From the NCBI RefSeq assembly GCF_024979315.1, contig NZ_JANLCK010000013.1, positions 1-64,000 on the forward strand: 64,000 nt of DNA, read 5' to 3'. Both the position numbers and the translations under genes were made by a program. A model generated the notes under the pieces. It did no database searches. It was not told the origin of the DNA and saw only the letters and a list, made by a program, of their open reading frames with translations. The DNA comes from Herbiconiux oxytropis. GTDB taxonomy: Bacteria > Actinomycetota > Actinomycetes > Actinomycetales > Microbacteriaceae. The stretch's first letter is position 1; every line of letters starts with the position of its first letter. Shown in pieces: positions 56,346-64,000 of this stretch.

Positions 56346-57956
56346 TTGAAGATCAGACGGTTTGGTCTCGGCGCGATCGCGCTCGTGGCCGCGGGTACGC
56401 TCGCACTGTCCGGCTGCGCCAGCGGCGGCTCGGACGATTCGGCGGGCGACACCGCCGCCATCATCACCACCAACGGCTCTGAGCCCCAGAACCCCTTGGT
56501 GCCCACCAACACCAACGAGGTCGGTGGCGGAAAGATCCTCGACGCGATCTTCGAGGGCCTGGTGTACTACGACGGCGAAGGCGCCCCCCACAACGCGGTG
56601 GCCGAGTCGATCGAGACCGATGACGCGACGAACTACACCATCACGCTGAAGCCCGATCTGACCTTCACCAACGGCGACCCCGTGACCGCCGACTCCTTCA
56701 TCGACGCCTGGAACTACGGCGCGCTGGCCTCCAACGAGCAGCTCTCGAGCTATTTCTTCGAGGACATCGTCGGCTTCAGCTACGACGAGGACTCCGAGCT
56801 CACCGGCCTCAAGAAGGTCGATGACCTGACCTTCACCGTCGAGCTCAACGCACCGAAGTCCGACTTCCCCCTGCGCCTCGGCTACTCCGCCTTCTACCCG
56901 CTGCCCGCCTCGGCGTTCGACGACATGGAGGCCTTCGGCCAGAACCCGGTCGGCAACGGCCCGTACATGCTCGACGGCGAGAACGCCTGGGCCCACAACG
57001 AGAAGATCGACCTCGTCGTGAACCCCGACTACGCCGGAGAGCGCACCCCCGTGAACGGCGGCCTCTCGATCGTCTTCTACGCCACGCAGGATGCGGCCTA
57101 CGCCGACCTCCTCGGAGGCAACCTCGACGTGCTCGACGCCGTGCCGGACTCGGCGCTGTCGACCTTCGAGGCCGACCTCGGCGACCGCGCGGTCAACCAG
57201 CCCGCAGCCGTCTTCCAGTCGTTCACCATCCCGGAGCGCCTCGCCCACTTCGGTGGCGAAGAGGGCAAGCTCCGCCGTGCGGCGCTGTCGATGGCGATCA
57301 ACCGCGAGGAGATCACCGACGTGATCTTCGAGGGTTCGCGCACCCCCGCCTCCGACTTCACGTCCCCGGTCATCGACGGCTTCAGCGACTCGCTCGAAGG
57401 CGCCGAGGTGCTCGAGTACAACCCCGACGAGGCCGTGAAGCTGTGGGCCGAGGCCGACGCCATCTCCCCGTGGGACGGCGAGTTCAAGATCGCCTACAAC
57501 GCCGACGGCGGCCACCAGGCCTGGGTCGACGCCACGACGAACAGCATCAAGAACGTCCTCGGCATCGAGGCGTCCGGTGAGCCGTACCCCACCTTCCAGG
57601 AGGCGCGCACGCTCATCACCGACCGCACCATCCAGACCGCGTTCCGCACCGGATGGCAGGCCGACTACCCCGGTCTGTTCAACTTCCTCGGCCCGCTGTA
57701 CGCGACCAACGCCGGCTCCAACGACGGTGACTACTCGAACCCCGAGTTCGACGCCCTCATCAACTCCGGCGCGGAGGACACCGACCCGGCCTCGGCCAAC
57801 GAGAAGTTCCAGCAGGCTCAGGAGATCCTCCTTCAGGACCTCCCCGCCACCCCACTGTGGTACTCCAACGTGACCGGCGGCTACAGCGAGAACGTCGACG
57901 ACGTCGTGTTCGGCTGGAACTCGGTTCCGCTGTACTACGAGATCACCAAGAGCTAG
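56346..57956 (+). CDS. Peptide-type ABC importer substrate-binding lipoprotein
   Basis: 536 aa, TTG start with strong AGGAGG. Lipobox LSGC with C24. SBP_bac_5 family (OppA/DppA): LVPTNTNEVGGGKILDAIFEGLVYYD and GWQADYPGLFNFLGPLYATNA. Binds oligopeptides or related molecules for the permeases downstream. Codon use is strongly biased to GC3, and with the strong RBS this suggests high expression. Confidence 0.94.
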   Translation: MKIRRFGLGAIALVAAGTLALSGCASGGSDDSAGDTAAIITTNGSEPQNPLVPTNTNEVGGGKILDAIFEGLVYYDGEGAPHNAVAESIETDDATNYTITLKPDLTFTNGDPVTADSFIDAWNYGALASNEQLSSYFFEDIVGFSYDEDSELTGLKKVDDLTFTVELNAPKSDFPLRLGYSAFYPLPASAFDDMEAFGQNPVGNGPYMLDGENAWAHNEKIDLVVNPDYAGERTPVNGGLSIVFYATQDAAYADLLGGNLDVLDAVPDSALSTFEADLGDRAVNQPAAVFQSFTIPERLAHFGGEEGKLRRAALSMAINREEITDVIFEGSRTPASDFTSPVIDGFSDSLEGAEVLEYNPDEAVKLWAEADAISPWDGEFKIAYNADGGHQAWVDATTNSIKNVLGIEASGEPYPTFQEARTLITDRTIQTAFRTGWQADYPGLFNFLGPLYATNAGSNDGDYSNPEFDALINSGAEDTDPASANEKFQQAQEILLQDLPATPLWYSNVTGGYSENVDDVVFGWNSVPLYYEITKS

Positions 57957-57968
57957 TCCACCAGCTCG

Positions 57969-58003
57969 TTCGGGGGCGGCGGCTTCGAGCCGTCGCCCCC
58001 GAA
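57969..58003 (+). terminator. Hairpin between binding protein and permease genes
   Basis: 15-bp stem (57969-57983 with 57989-58003, one G-U pair), 5-nt loop, no T-run. Probably attenuates transcription so that the binding protein is made in excess. Confidence 0.75.
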
Positions 58004-58050
58004 TCATGCATTCTCGTCCGTTCGGCGCCACCCGCCTCTAGCTCGATTGG

Positions 58051-58056
58051 TACGGT
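58051..58056 (+). promoter_or_regulatory. -10 box before permease gene
   Basis: TACGGT, seven bases before the GTG at 58064: a possible second, leaderless promoter after the hairpin. Confidence 0.45.
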
Positions 58057-58063
58057 CTGATCC

Positions 58064-58993
58064 GTGGCCGGATACATCTTCAGACGTCTCCTCCAGGCGT
58101 TACCCGTCCTGGTGGGAACGACGTTCCTCATCTACTTCATGGTCTTCGCGATGCCCGGAGACCCGCTTCTCGCCCTCTTCGGCGACAAGACCCCGAACCC
58201 GGCCGTGCTCGAGCGACTGCGCGAGCAGTACCACCTCGACCAGCCGTTCATCGTGCAGTACTTCCTGTACCTCGGCGGGATCCTCCGCGGCGACTTCGGC
58301 ACCTCGTTCTCGGGCGAGCCGGTCACCGACATCCTCGCGCGCACGTTCCCCGTCACGATCCGCCTCGCGCTGATGGCCCTGTTCATCGAGTTCGTGCTGG
58401 GCGTGCTGATCGGCCTCATCTCGGGCCTTCGCAAGGGCAAGCTGTTCGACGCCTCGGCGCTCGTGATCAGCCTCATCCTCATCTCGCTGCCGATCTTCGT
58501 GATCGCGTTCGTGGCGCAGTTCATCTTCGGGATCCAATTGGGCTGGGCCAGGACGACGGTGTCCGCCGGTGCCCCGATCCAGGATCTGATCCTGCCCGCG
58601 TTCGTGCTCGCCTCGATCACCTTCGCCCAGATCGTGAGACTCACGCGCTCCTCGGTGATCGAGACGCAGAGCCTCGACTTCGTGCGCACCGCCTACGGCA
58701 AGGGCCTCAGCCGGCGCCGCATCATCCCGGTGCACATCCTGCGGAACTCGCTCATCCCCGTGGTCACCTACGCGGCCACCGATTTCGGTGTGCTGCTGGT
58801 CGGTGCGACCGTCACGGAGGGCATCTTCAACGTGCCCGGTGTGGGCCGCACGCTCTACCAGGCGATCATCCGCGGTGAGGGCCCCACGGTCGTCTCGTTC
58901 GTGACCGTCATGGTGCTCATCTATCTGGTGGTCAACCTCGTCGTCGACCTCCTGTACGGCCTTCTCGACCCGAGGATCCGCTATGTCAAATAA
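58064..58993 (+). CDS. Peptide-type ABC permease, DppB-like
   Basis: 309 aa, six helices. N-terminal FRRLLQALPVLVGTTFLIYFMVF region is typical of DppB/OppB; the EAA loop reads FVRTAYGKGLSRRRIIPVHILRN. Pairs with the next gene. Confidence 0.94.
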   Translation: MAGYIFRRLLQALPVLVGTTFLIYFMVFAMPGDPLLALFGDKTPNPAVLERLREQYHLDQPFIVQYFLYLGGILRGDFGTSFSGEPVTDILARTFPVTIRLALMALFIEFVLGVLIGLISGLRKGKLFDASALVISLILISLPIFVIAFVAQFIFGIQLGWARTTVSAGAPIQDLILPAFVLASITFAQIVRLTRSSVIETQSLDFVRTAYGKGLSRRRIIPVHILRNSLIPVVTYAATDFGVLLVGATVTEGIFNVPGVGRTLYQAIIRGEGPTVVSFVTVMVLIYLVVNLVVDLLYGLLDPRIRYVK

Positions 58994-59936
58994 CCCACCC
59001 ACCCCGACACCGAAGCACTTCGTCGCGCCCCTGGAGGAGACCCCTCTCGTCGCGATCGACGCGGTCAACGTCGGTGAGCGCAAGAGCAACCTCTGGATCG
59101 ACGCCTGGCGCGACATGCGCCGCCGGCCGATGTTCTGGATCTCGGCCGCCATCATCCTGCTCGTCGTGGTCGTGGCGCTGTTCCCGAACCTGTTCTCGCA
59201 GATCGACCCGCGCGAGTGCGTGCTCTCGAACAGCAACGGCGCGCCCACCGGCGCGCACCTGCTCGGCTTCAACAAGCAGGGCTGCGACGTGTTCTCGCGC
59301 ATCATCCACGGCACCTCGACGTCGCTGTCCGTCGGCATCATCGTGGTCATCCTCACCACGGTGCTCGGCATCCTCTTCGGCGCGTTCGCGGGCTTCTACG
59401 GGGGCTGGCTCGACTCGATCCTGTCCCGCGCCGGCGACATCTTCTTCTCGATCCCCTACATCCTGGCCGCCGTGGTCATCATGTCGGTGTTCTCGGCCTA
59501 CCGGAACGTGTTCGTGATCGCCCTGGCGATCGGCATCTTCGCGTGGCCGTCGACGGCGCGCGTGCTGCGGGCCGAGATCCTGAGGGTCAAGAACGCCGAC
59601 TTCGTGATGGCCTCCCGGGCCCTCGGCGTCTCGAACTTCAAGATCCTGCTGCGCCATGTGCTGCCGAACTCGATCGCTCCGGTCATCGTGGTCACCACGA
59701 TCTCGCTGGGCGCCGCGATCGTCGCCGAGGCGACCCTGTCTTTCCTCGGTGTCGGGCTCCCCAACACGACCATGTCGTGGGGCAACGACATCAGCGCGGC
59801 GCAGACCGACCTCCGCACCGCGCCGCAGACCCTCATCTACCCGTCCATCGCGCTCTCCGTGACCGTGCTCGCCTTCATCATGATGGGCGAAGTCGTTCGA
59901 GATGCCCTCGACCCGAAGGCGAGGGCTCAGCGATGA
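58983..59936 (+). CDS. Peptide-type ABC permease, DppC-like
   Basis: 317 aa. Overlaps the previous gene by 11 bases. N-terminal cytoplasmic stretch with LWIDAWRDMRRRPMFWIS, then six helices; EAA loop DFVMASRALGVSNFKILLRHVLPN. Second half of the channel. Confidence 0.94.
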   Translation: MSNNPPTPTPKHFVAPLEETPLVAIDAVNVGERKSNLWIDAWRDMRRRPMFWISAAIILLVVVVALFPNLFSQIDPRECVLSNSNGAPTGAHLLGFNKQGCDVFSRIIHGTSTSLSVGIIVVILTTVLGILFGAFAGFYGGWLDSILSRAGDIFFSIPYILAAVVIMSVFSAYRNVFVIALAIGIFAWPSTARVLRAEILRVKNADFVMASRALGVSNFKILLRHVLPNSIAPVIVVTTISLGAAIVAEATLSFLGVGLPNTTMSWGNDISAAQTDLRTAPQTLIYPSIALSVTVLAFIMMGEVVRDALDPKARAQR

Positions 59937-61693
59937 CCGACGTCACGAACCAGAAGCCGCTGCTCGAGATCAAGGACCTCCAGGTGGGCTTCAAGACCAC
60001 CGAGGGCGTCGTGCCCGCTGTCCGGGGTGTCGACCTCACCCTGATGCCGGGCCAGACGCTCGCCATCGTGGGGGAGTCGGGCTCCGGCAAGTCCACCACG
60101 GCCCACGCCATCATCAACCTGCTCCCCGGCCCCGGCCGGATCACGGGCGGCTCCATCATGTTCGACGGCCAGGAGCTCACCTCCTACAGCCAGAAGAAGA
60201 TGGAGGAGGTGCGCGGGCGCCAGATCGGCTTCGTGCCGCAGGACCCGATGTCGAACCTCAACCCGGTCTGGTCGATCGGCTTCCAGGTCGAGGAGACCAT
60301 TCGGGCCAACGGCATCGCCACGGGCCGGAAGGCCGTGCGCGAGCACGCCATCCAGGTGCTGAAGGAGGCGGGCCTCGCCGACGCCGACAAGCGGCTGAAG
60401 CAGTTCCCGCACCAGTTCTCCGGCGGCATGCGCCAGCGCGTGCTGATCGGCATCGGTCTCTCGTCGCGGCCGAAGCTGCTCATCGCCGACGAGCCCACCT
60501 CGGCGCTCGACGTGACGGTGCAGCGCAAGATCCTCGACCACCTCGAGACGCTCACGCGCGACATCGGCACGGCCGTGCTCTTCATCACGCACGACCTCGG
60601 CCTCGCCGCCGAGCGCGCCGAGCAGCTCGTGGTGATGTACAAGGGGCGGATCGTCGAAGCGGGCCCCTCCAAGGAGATCCTGCAGAACCCGGTGCACCCC
60701 TACACCCAGCGCCTCGTGGCTGCGGCTCCGAGCCTCGCCTCCCGCCGCATCCAGTCGGGCACGGCCGCGACGCCCACGCATTCGCTGAGCGACCTCGACT
60801 ACGCGCCCACCACGGTGACCGAGAGCGTCGACCTCATCGCGGCCGCCGAGGAGCGCCTCGAGCAGGTGCCGAAGGGCCCGAGCCTCGCGAAGCGTCCGGA
60901 TGCCATCGTGGTGAAGGACCTCACGAAGGTCTACAACATCCGCGGCCAGGGCAAGGGCAAGGCGAGCGAGCTCATCGCCTCCGACAACGTCTCGTTCTCG
61001 GTCGCGAAGGGCACGACCACAGCGCTCGTCGGCGAGTCCGGCTCGGGCAAGTCCACCGTCGCGAAGATGATCCTCAGGCTCGAGGATCCGACGAGCGGAT
61101 CGATCATGATCGACGGCGTCGACGTGGCACCGCTGAAGGGCCGGCCGCTGCTCGACCTGCGCCGGCGCATGCAGCCGGTCTTCCAGGACCCGTACGGCTC
61201 GCTCGACCCGCTGCGGAACATCGGCAACACCATCGGCGAGCCGCTGCAGGTGCACAAGGTCGGCGACCGCACGGCCAGGCGTGAGCGCGTGCTCGAGCTG
61301 CTGGACCAGGTCGCGCTGCCGCAGAACCTCATCACCCGTTACCCGAACGAGCTCTCCGGCGGTCAGCGCCAGCGCGTGGCCATCGCGCGGGCGCTCGCGC
61401 TGAAGCCCGACATCGTGGTGCTCGACGAGGCGGTCTCCGCTCTCGACGTGCTCGTGCAGGCCCAGATCCTCAAGCTGCTGGCCGATCTGCAGGCCGAACT
61501 CGAGCTCACGTACCTGTTCATCACCCACGACCTGGCCGTGGTGCGGGTGATCGCCGACAACGTCTGCGTCATGCAGCGCGGGCGCATCGTGGAGGCGGCT
61601 TCGACCGATCAGGTCTTCGACAGCCCGCAGGAGCAATATACTAAGGAGTTGCTGAACGCCATCCCGGGCGCTGGAATCACCCTGGGCGTTTAG
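59933..61693 (+). CDS. Peptide-type ABC ATPase, fused DppD-DppF
   Basis: 586 aa with two nucleotide-binding domains in one chain. Walker A GESGSGKS at 47-54 and 367-374; signatures FSGGMRQR and LSGGQRQR; two Walker B motifs (LLIADEPTSALD, IVVLDEAVSALD). One gene therefore drives the whole importer. ATGA overlap with the permease; the long upstream frame is rejected. Confidence 0.95.
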   Translation: MTDVTNQKPLLEIKDLQVGFKTTEGVVPAVRGVDLTLMPGQTLAIVGESGSGKSTTAHAIINLLPGPGRITGGSIMFDGQELTSYSQKKMEEVRGRQIGFVPQDPMSNLNPVWSIGFQVEETIRANGIATGRKAVREHAIQVLKEAGLADADKRLKQFPHQFSGGMRQRVLIGIGLSSRPKLLIADEPTSALDVTVQRKILDHLETLTRDIGTAVLFITHDLGLAAERAEQLVVMYKGRIVEAGPSKEILQNPVHPYTQRLVAAAPSLASRRIQSGTAATPTHSLSDLDYAPTTVTESVDLIAAAEERLEQVPKGPSLAKRPDAIVVKDLTKVYNIRGQGKGKASELIASDNVSFSVAKGTTTALVGESGSGKSTVAKMILRLEDPTSGSIMIDGVDVAPLKGRPLLDLRRRMQPVFQDPYGSLDPLRNIGNTIGEPLQVHKVGDRTARRERVLELLDQVALPQNLITRYPNELSGGQRQRVAIARALALKPDIVVLDEAVSALDVLVQAQILKLLADLQAELELTYLFITHDLAVVRVIADNVCVMQRGRIVEAASTDQVFDSPQEQYTKELLNAIPGAGITLGV

Positions 61694-61788
61694 CGGATCC
61701 GGGCCACGACGCCCACTTTTCCCGCTCTCTAAGAGCCCGCGGGTGGCACGGCCACCAGATTCGGGTTCACGAACCTGAGGACTTCCCC

Positions 61789-63696
61789 ATGGCCAAAGCC
61801 ACCCGCGACGACCTGCGCAACGTCGCTATCGTCGCCCACGTCGACCACGGCAAGACGACCCTCGTCGACGCCATGCTCACCCAGACCAACTCGTTCGACG
61901 CGCACTTCGATGCCGACGACCGCATGATGGACTCCAACGACCTGGAGCGTGAGAAGGGCATCACGATCCTCGCCAAGAACACGGCGATCTCCTACACGGG
62001 CAAGCACGCGGGCGACAAGCCGATCACCATCAACGTGATCGACACCCCCGGCCACGCCGACTTCGGTGGCGAGGTCGAGCGCGGCCTCTCCATGGTCGAC
62101 GGTGTGGTCCTCCTCGTCGACGCCTCCGAGGGCCCGCTGCCGCAGACCCGCTTCGTGCTCCGCAAGGCGCTCGAGGCCAAGCTGCCCGTGATCCTCCTGG
62201 TCAACAAGACCGACCGGCCGGATGCGCGCATCGACGAGGTCGTGGGCGAGTCGCAGGACCTGCTGCTCGGCCTCGCCTCCGACATGGCCGACGACGTGCC
62301 CGACCTCGACCTCGACGCCATCCTCGACGTGCCCGTCGTCTACGCCTCGGGCCGCAATGGCGCCGCGTCGCTCAACAAGCCCGAGAACGGCACGCTGCCC
62401 GACAACGACGACCTCGAGCCGCTCTTCGGCGCCATTCTCGAGCACGTCCCGGCTCCGGTCTACGACGACGAGGCTCCCCTCCAGGCCCACGTCACGAACC
62501 TCGACTCCTCGCCGTTCCTCGGCCGCCTCGCCCTGCTCCGTGTCTTCAACGGCACGATCAAGAAGGGCCAGCAGGTCGCGTGGGTCAAGCACGACGGCAC
62601 CGTGCACCAGCAGCGCATCAGCGAGCTGCTGAAGACGGTCGCCCTCACCCGCGTGCCCACCGAGAGCGCCGGGCCCGGCGACATCGTGGCCATCGCCGGC
62701 ATCGACGAGATCACCATCGGCGAGACCATCGCCGACCCGGAGGACGTGCGGCCGCTGCCCGCCATCACGGTCGACGACCCCGCCATCTCGATGACGATCG
62801 GCACCAACACCTCGCCCCTCGTGGGCAAGGTCAAGGGCCACAAGCTCACCGCCCGCATGGTGAAGGACCGCCTCGACCGCGAGCTCATCGGCAACGTGTC
62901 GCTGCGCGTGCTCGACGTGGGCAAGCCCGATGCCTGGGAGGTGCAGGGCCGTGGAGAGCTCGCCCTCGCGATCCTGGTCGAGAACATGCGCCGCGAGGGC
63001 TTCGAGCTCACCGTGGGCAAGCCCCAGGTGGTCACCAAGCAGGTCGACGGCAAGACGCACGAGCCCTACGAGCACCTCACGATCGATGCCCCCGAGGAGT
63101 ACCTCGGCGCCATCACGCAGCTGCTCGCCGCCCGCAAGGGCCGCATGGAGAACATGTCGAACCACGGCACCGGCTGGGTGCGCATGGAGTTCATCGTCCC
63201 CTCGCGCGGCCTCATCGGCTTCCGCACCGAGTTCCTCACCATCACCCGCGGCACCGGAATCGCGAACGCGATCTCGCACGGCTACGGCGAGTGGGCCGGC
63301 GCCATCGTGACCCGCAACAACGGCTCCATCGTGGCCGACCGCTCCGGTGTGGTCACGCCGTTCGCCATCATCGCCCTGCAGGAGCGCATGACCTTCTTCG
63401 TGAACCCCACCGAGGAGGTCTACGAGGGCATGGTGATCGGCGAGAACTCGCGCGCCGACGACATGGACGTGAACATCACCAAGGAGAAGAAGCTGACCAA
63501 CATGCGTCAGTCCACCTCCGACACGTTCGAGTCGATGACCCCCTCGCGCCAGCTCTCGCTCGAGGAGTGCCTCGAGTTCGCCCGCGAGGACGAGTGCGTC
63601 GAGGTCACCCCCGAGATCGTGCGCATCCGCAAGGTCGAGCTCGACGCCAACGCGCGTGCGCGCCGCACCGCCAACCTCAAGCGCGCCAACCAGTAG
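61789..63696 (+). CDS. typA: Translational GTPase TypA/BipA
   Basis: 635 aa. G1 AHVDHGKTT, switch I with EREKGITILAKNTA, G3 DTPGHADF, G4 NKTDRPDA, then domains II, III, V and the TypA-specific C-terminal domain (MENMSNHGTGWVRMEFIVPSRGLIGFRTEF). Ribosome-associated GTPase important for assembly and stress or cold growth. TGAGGA precedes the ATG. Confidence 0.97.
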   Translation: MAKATRDDLRNVAIVAHVDHGKTTLVDAMLTQTNSFDAHFDADDRMMDSNDLEREKGITILAKNTAISYTGKHAGDKPITINVIDTPGHADFGGEVERGLSMVDGVVLLVDASEGPLPQTRFVLRKALEAKLPVILLVNKTDRPDARIDEVVGESQDLLLGLASDMADDVPDLDLDAILDVPVVYASGRNGAASLNKPENGTLPDNDDLEPLFGAILEHVPAPVYDDEAPLQAHVTNLDSSPFLGRLALLRVFNGTIKKGQQVAWVKHDGTVHQQRISELLKTVALTRVPTESAGPGDIVAIAGIDEITIGETIADPEDVRPLPAITVDDPAISMTIGTNTSPLVGKVKGHKLTARMVKDRLDRELIGNVSLRVLDVGKPDAWEVQGRGELALAILVENMRREGFELTVGKPQVVTKQVDGKTHEPYEHLTIDAPEEYLGAITQLLAARKGRMENMSNHGTGWVRMEFIVPSRGLIGFRTEFLTITRGTGIANAISHGYGEWAGAIVTRNNGSIVADRSGVVTPFAIIALQERMTFFVNPTEEVYEGMVIGENSRADDMDVNITKEKKLTNMRQSTSDTFESMTPSRQLSLEECLEFAREDECVEVTPEIVRIRKVELDANARARRTANLKRANQ

Positions 63697-63749
63697 CGTT
63701 CACCGCAGAGCAGTAGCCCGGACGCCCGGGGATCTGGGATGATCGACAC

Positions 63750-64000
63750 ATGAAGCGTAAAGTCTCTGTCATCATCGCCATCTCCTTGGGCGTTCTCGCT
63801 GCCCCGGCACTCACCGGCTGCATCGGCAACCCCGTCGAGTCGATCGTGGAGGGTGCGGTCGAGCAGTCCGGGGGCGGCGAGGTCGACCTCAACAGCGACG
63901 GCGGCGTGCCCGACGGCTTCCCGAGCGAGATCCCGCTCTACGACGGCGAGATCGTGGGCGGCCTCGGAGCCGGCAACGTGACCGACGGTGGAGGCTGGAC
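63750..64000 (+). CDS. Lipoprotein, N-terminal part only
   Basis: Cut by the right edge of the window. MKRKVSVIIAISLGVLAAPA then LTGC gives a type II signal peptide with the cysteine at 24. After it, NPVESIVEGAVEQSGGGEVD and VPDGFPSEIPLYDGEIVGG; the DGFPSEIPL phrase recurs in small actinobacterial lipoproteins of unknown function. Confidence 0.75.
   Translation, partial: MKRKVSVIIAISLGVLAAPALTGCIGNPVESIVEGAVEQSGGGEVDLNSDGGVPDGFPSEIPLYDGEIVGGLGAGNVTDGGGW

Noticed and set aside
61735-61788. Hairpin TCGGGTTC/GAACCTGA before typA as a regulatory RNA
   Set aside because: Its loop would be only two bases and the pairing is imperfect; not credible as a stable stem.

Overview
The window is about 70% G+C with strong GC3 bias and gene-dense on both strands. 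Several traits point to a high-GC actinobacterium, most likely in the Microbacteriaceae: a mycothiol S-conjugate amidase (Mca), DUF4307 and DUF4245 proteins, frequent ATGA/GTGA start-stop overlaps, and many genes whose start codon lies about six bases after a TANNNT -10 box (leaderless mRNAs). The family call is inference; there is no rRNA or marker phylogeny here. I saw no tRNA, CRISPR array, insertion sequence or prophage gene, so this reads as ordinary chromosome.

Layout. 1-5.5 kb: a four-gene overlapping operon (MFS transporter, PLP amino-acid deaminase/aldolase-like protein, FAD aldonolactone/alditol oxidase-like protein, GH1 beta-glucosidase). 5.6-8.2 kb: LemA and an M48 membrane protease, then a convergent YcaQ-like winged-helix protein. 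8.3-12.4 kb: a complete ABC importer (lipoprotein, two permeases, ATPase) behind a PHO-box-like 11-bp direct repeat. 12.4-22.4 kb: an AI-2E-type permease, threonine dehydratase, then a group that may build a surface or lipid-linked glycan (SDR epimerase, GT2, CofC-like nucleotidyltransferase, two polytopic GT-C proteins), interrupted on the opposite strand by a membrane-anchored molybdopterin oxidoreductase with an internal twin-arginine motif.

22.4-36.9 kb: mostly housekeeping genes (greA, mca, hemolysin III-like, uppS, PhoH-like ATPase, a small prepilin peptidase, fumC, beta-carbonic anhydrase, xseA/xseB, ispH, fbaA, glpX). 37-49.7 kb: rmuC, mmsA, ychF, several small conserved proteins, a berberine-bridge-type FAD oxidase, lgt, a cold-shock gene with a structured leader, a fatty acid desaturase and a CopC-like protein. 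49.7-54.6 kb: the glycine cleavage operon gcvT-gcvH-gcvP behind a tandem glycine riboswitch whose expression platform can hide the gcvT ribosome binding site. 54.6-64 kb: a pentapeptide-type exported protein, a CPBP protease, a peptide-type ABC importer with a fused double ATPase, typA, and the start of a lipoprotein gene cut by the window end.

Glycolysis/gluconeogenesis (fbaA/glpX, divergent), one-carbon/glycine metabolism, isoprenoid and undecaprenyl synthesis (ispH, uppS) and envelope assembly (lgt, glycosyltransferases) are represented. The most unusual non-coding features are long near-perfect intergenic hairpins, two of which share outer arms but have unrelated inner arms, the leaderless-promoter pattern (twice using the upstream gene's TAG stop as part of the -10), and short in-frame tandem repeats placed at gene ends.
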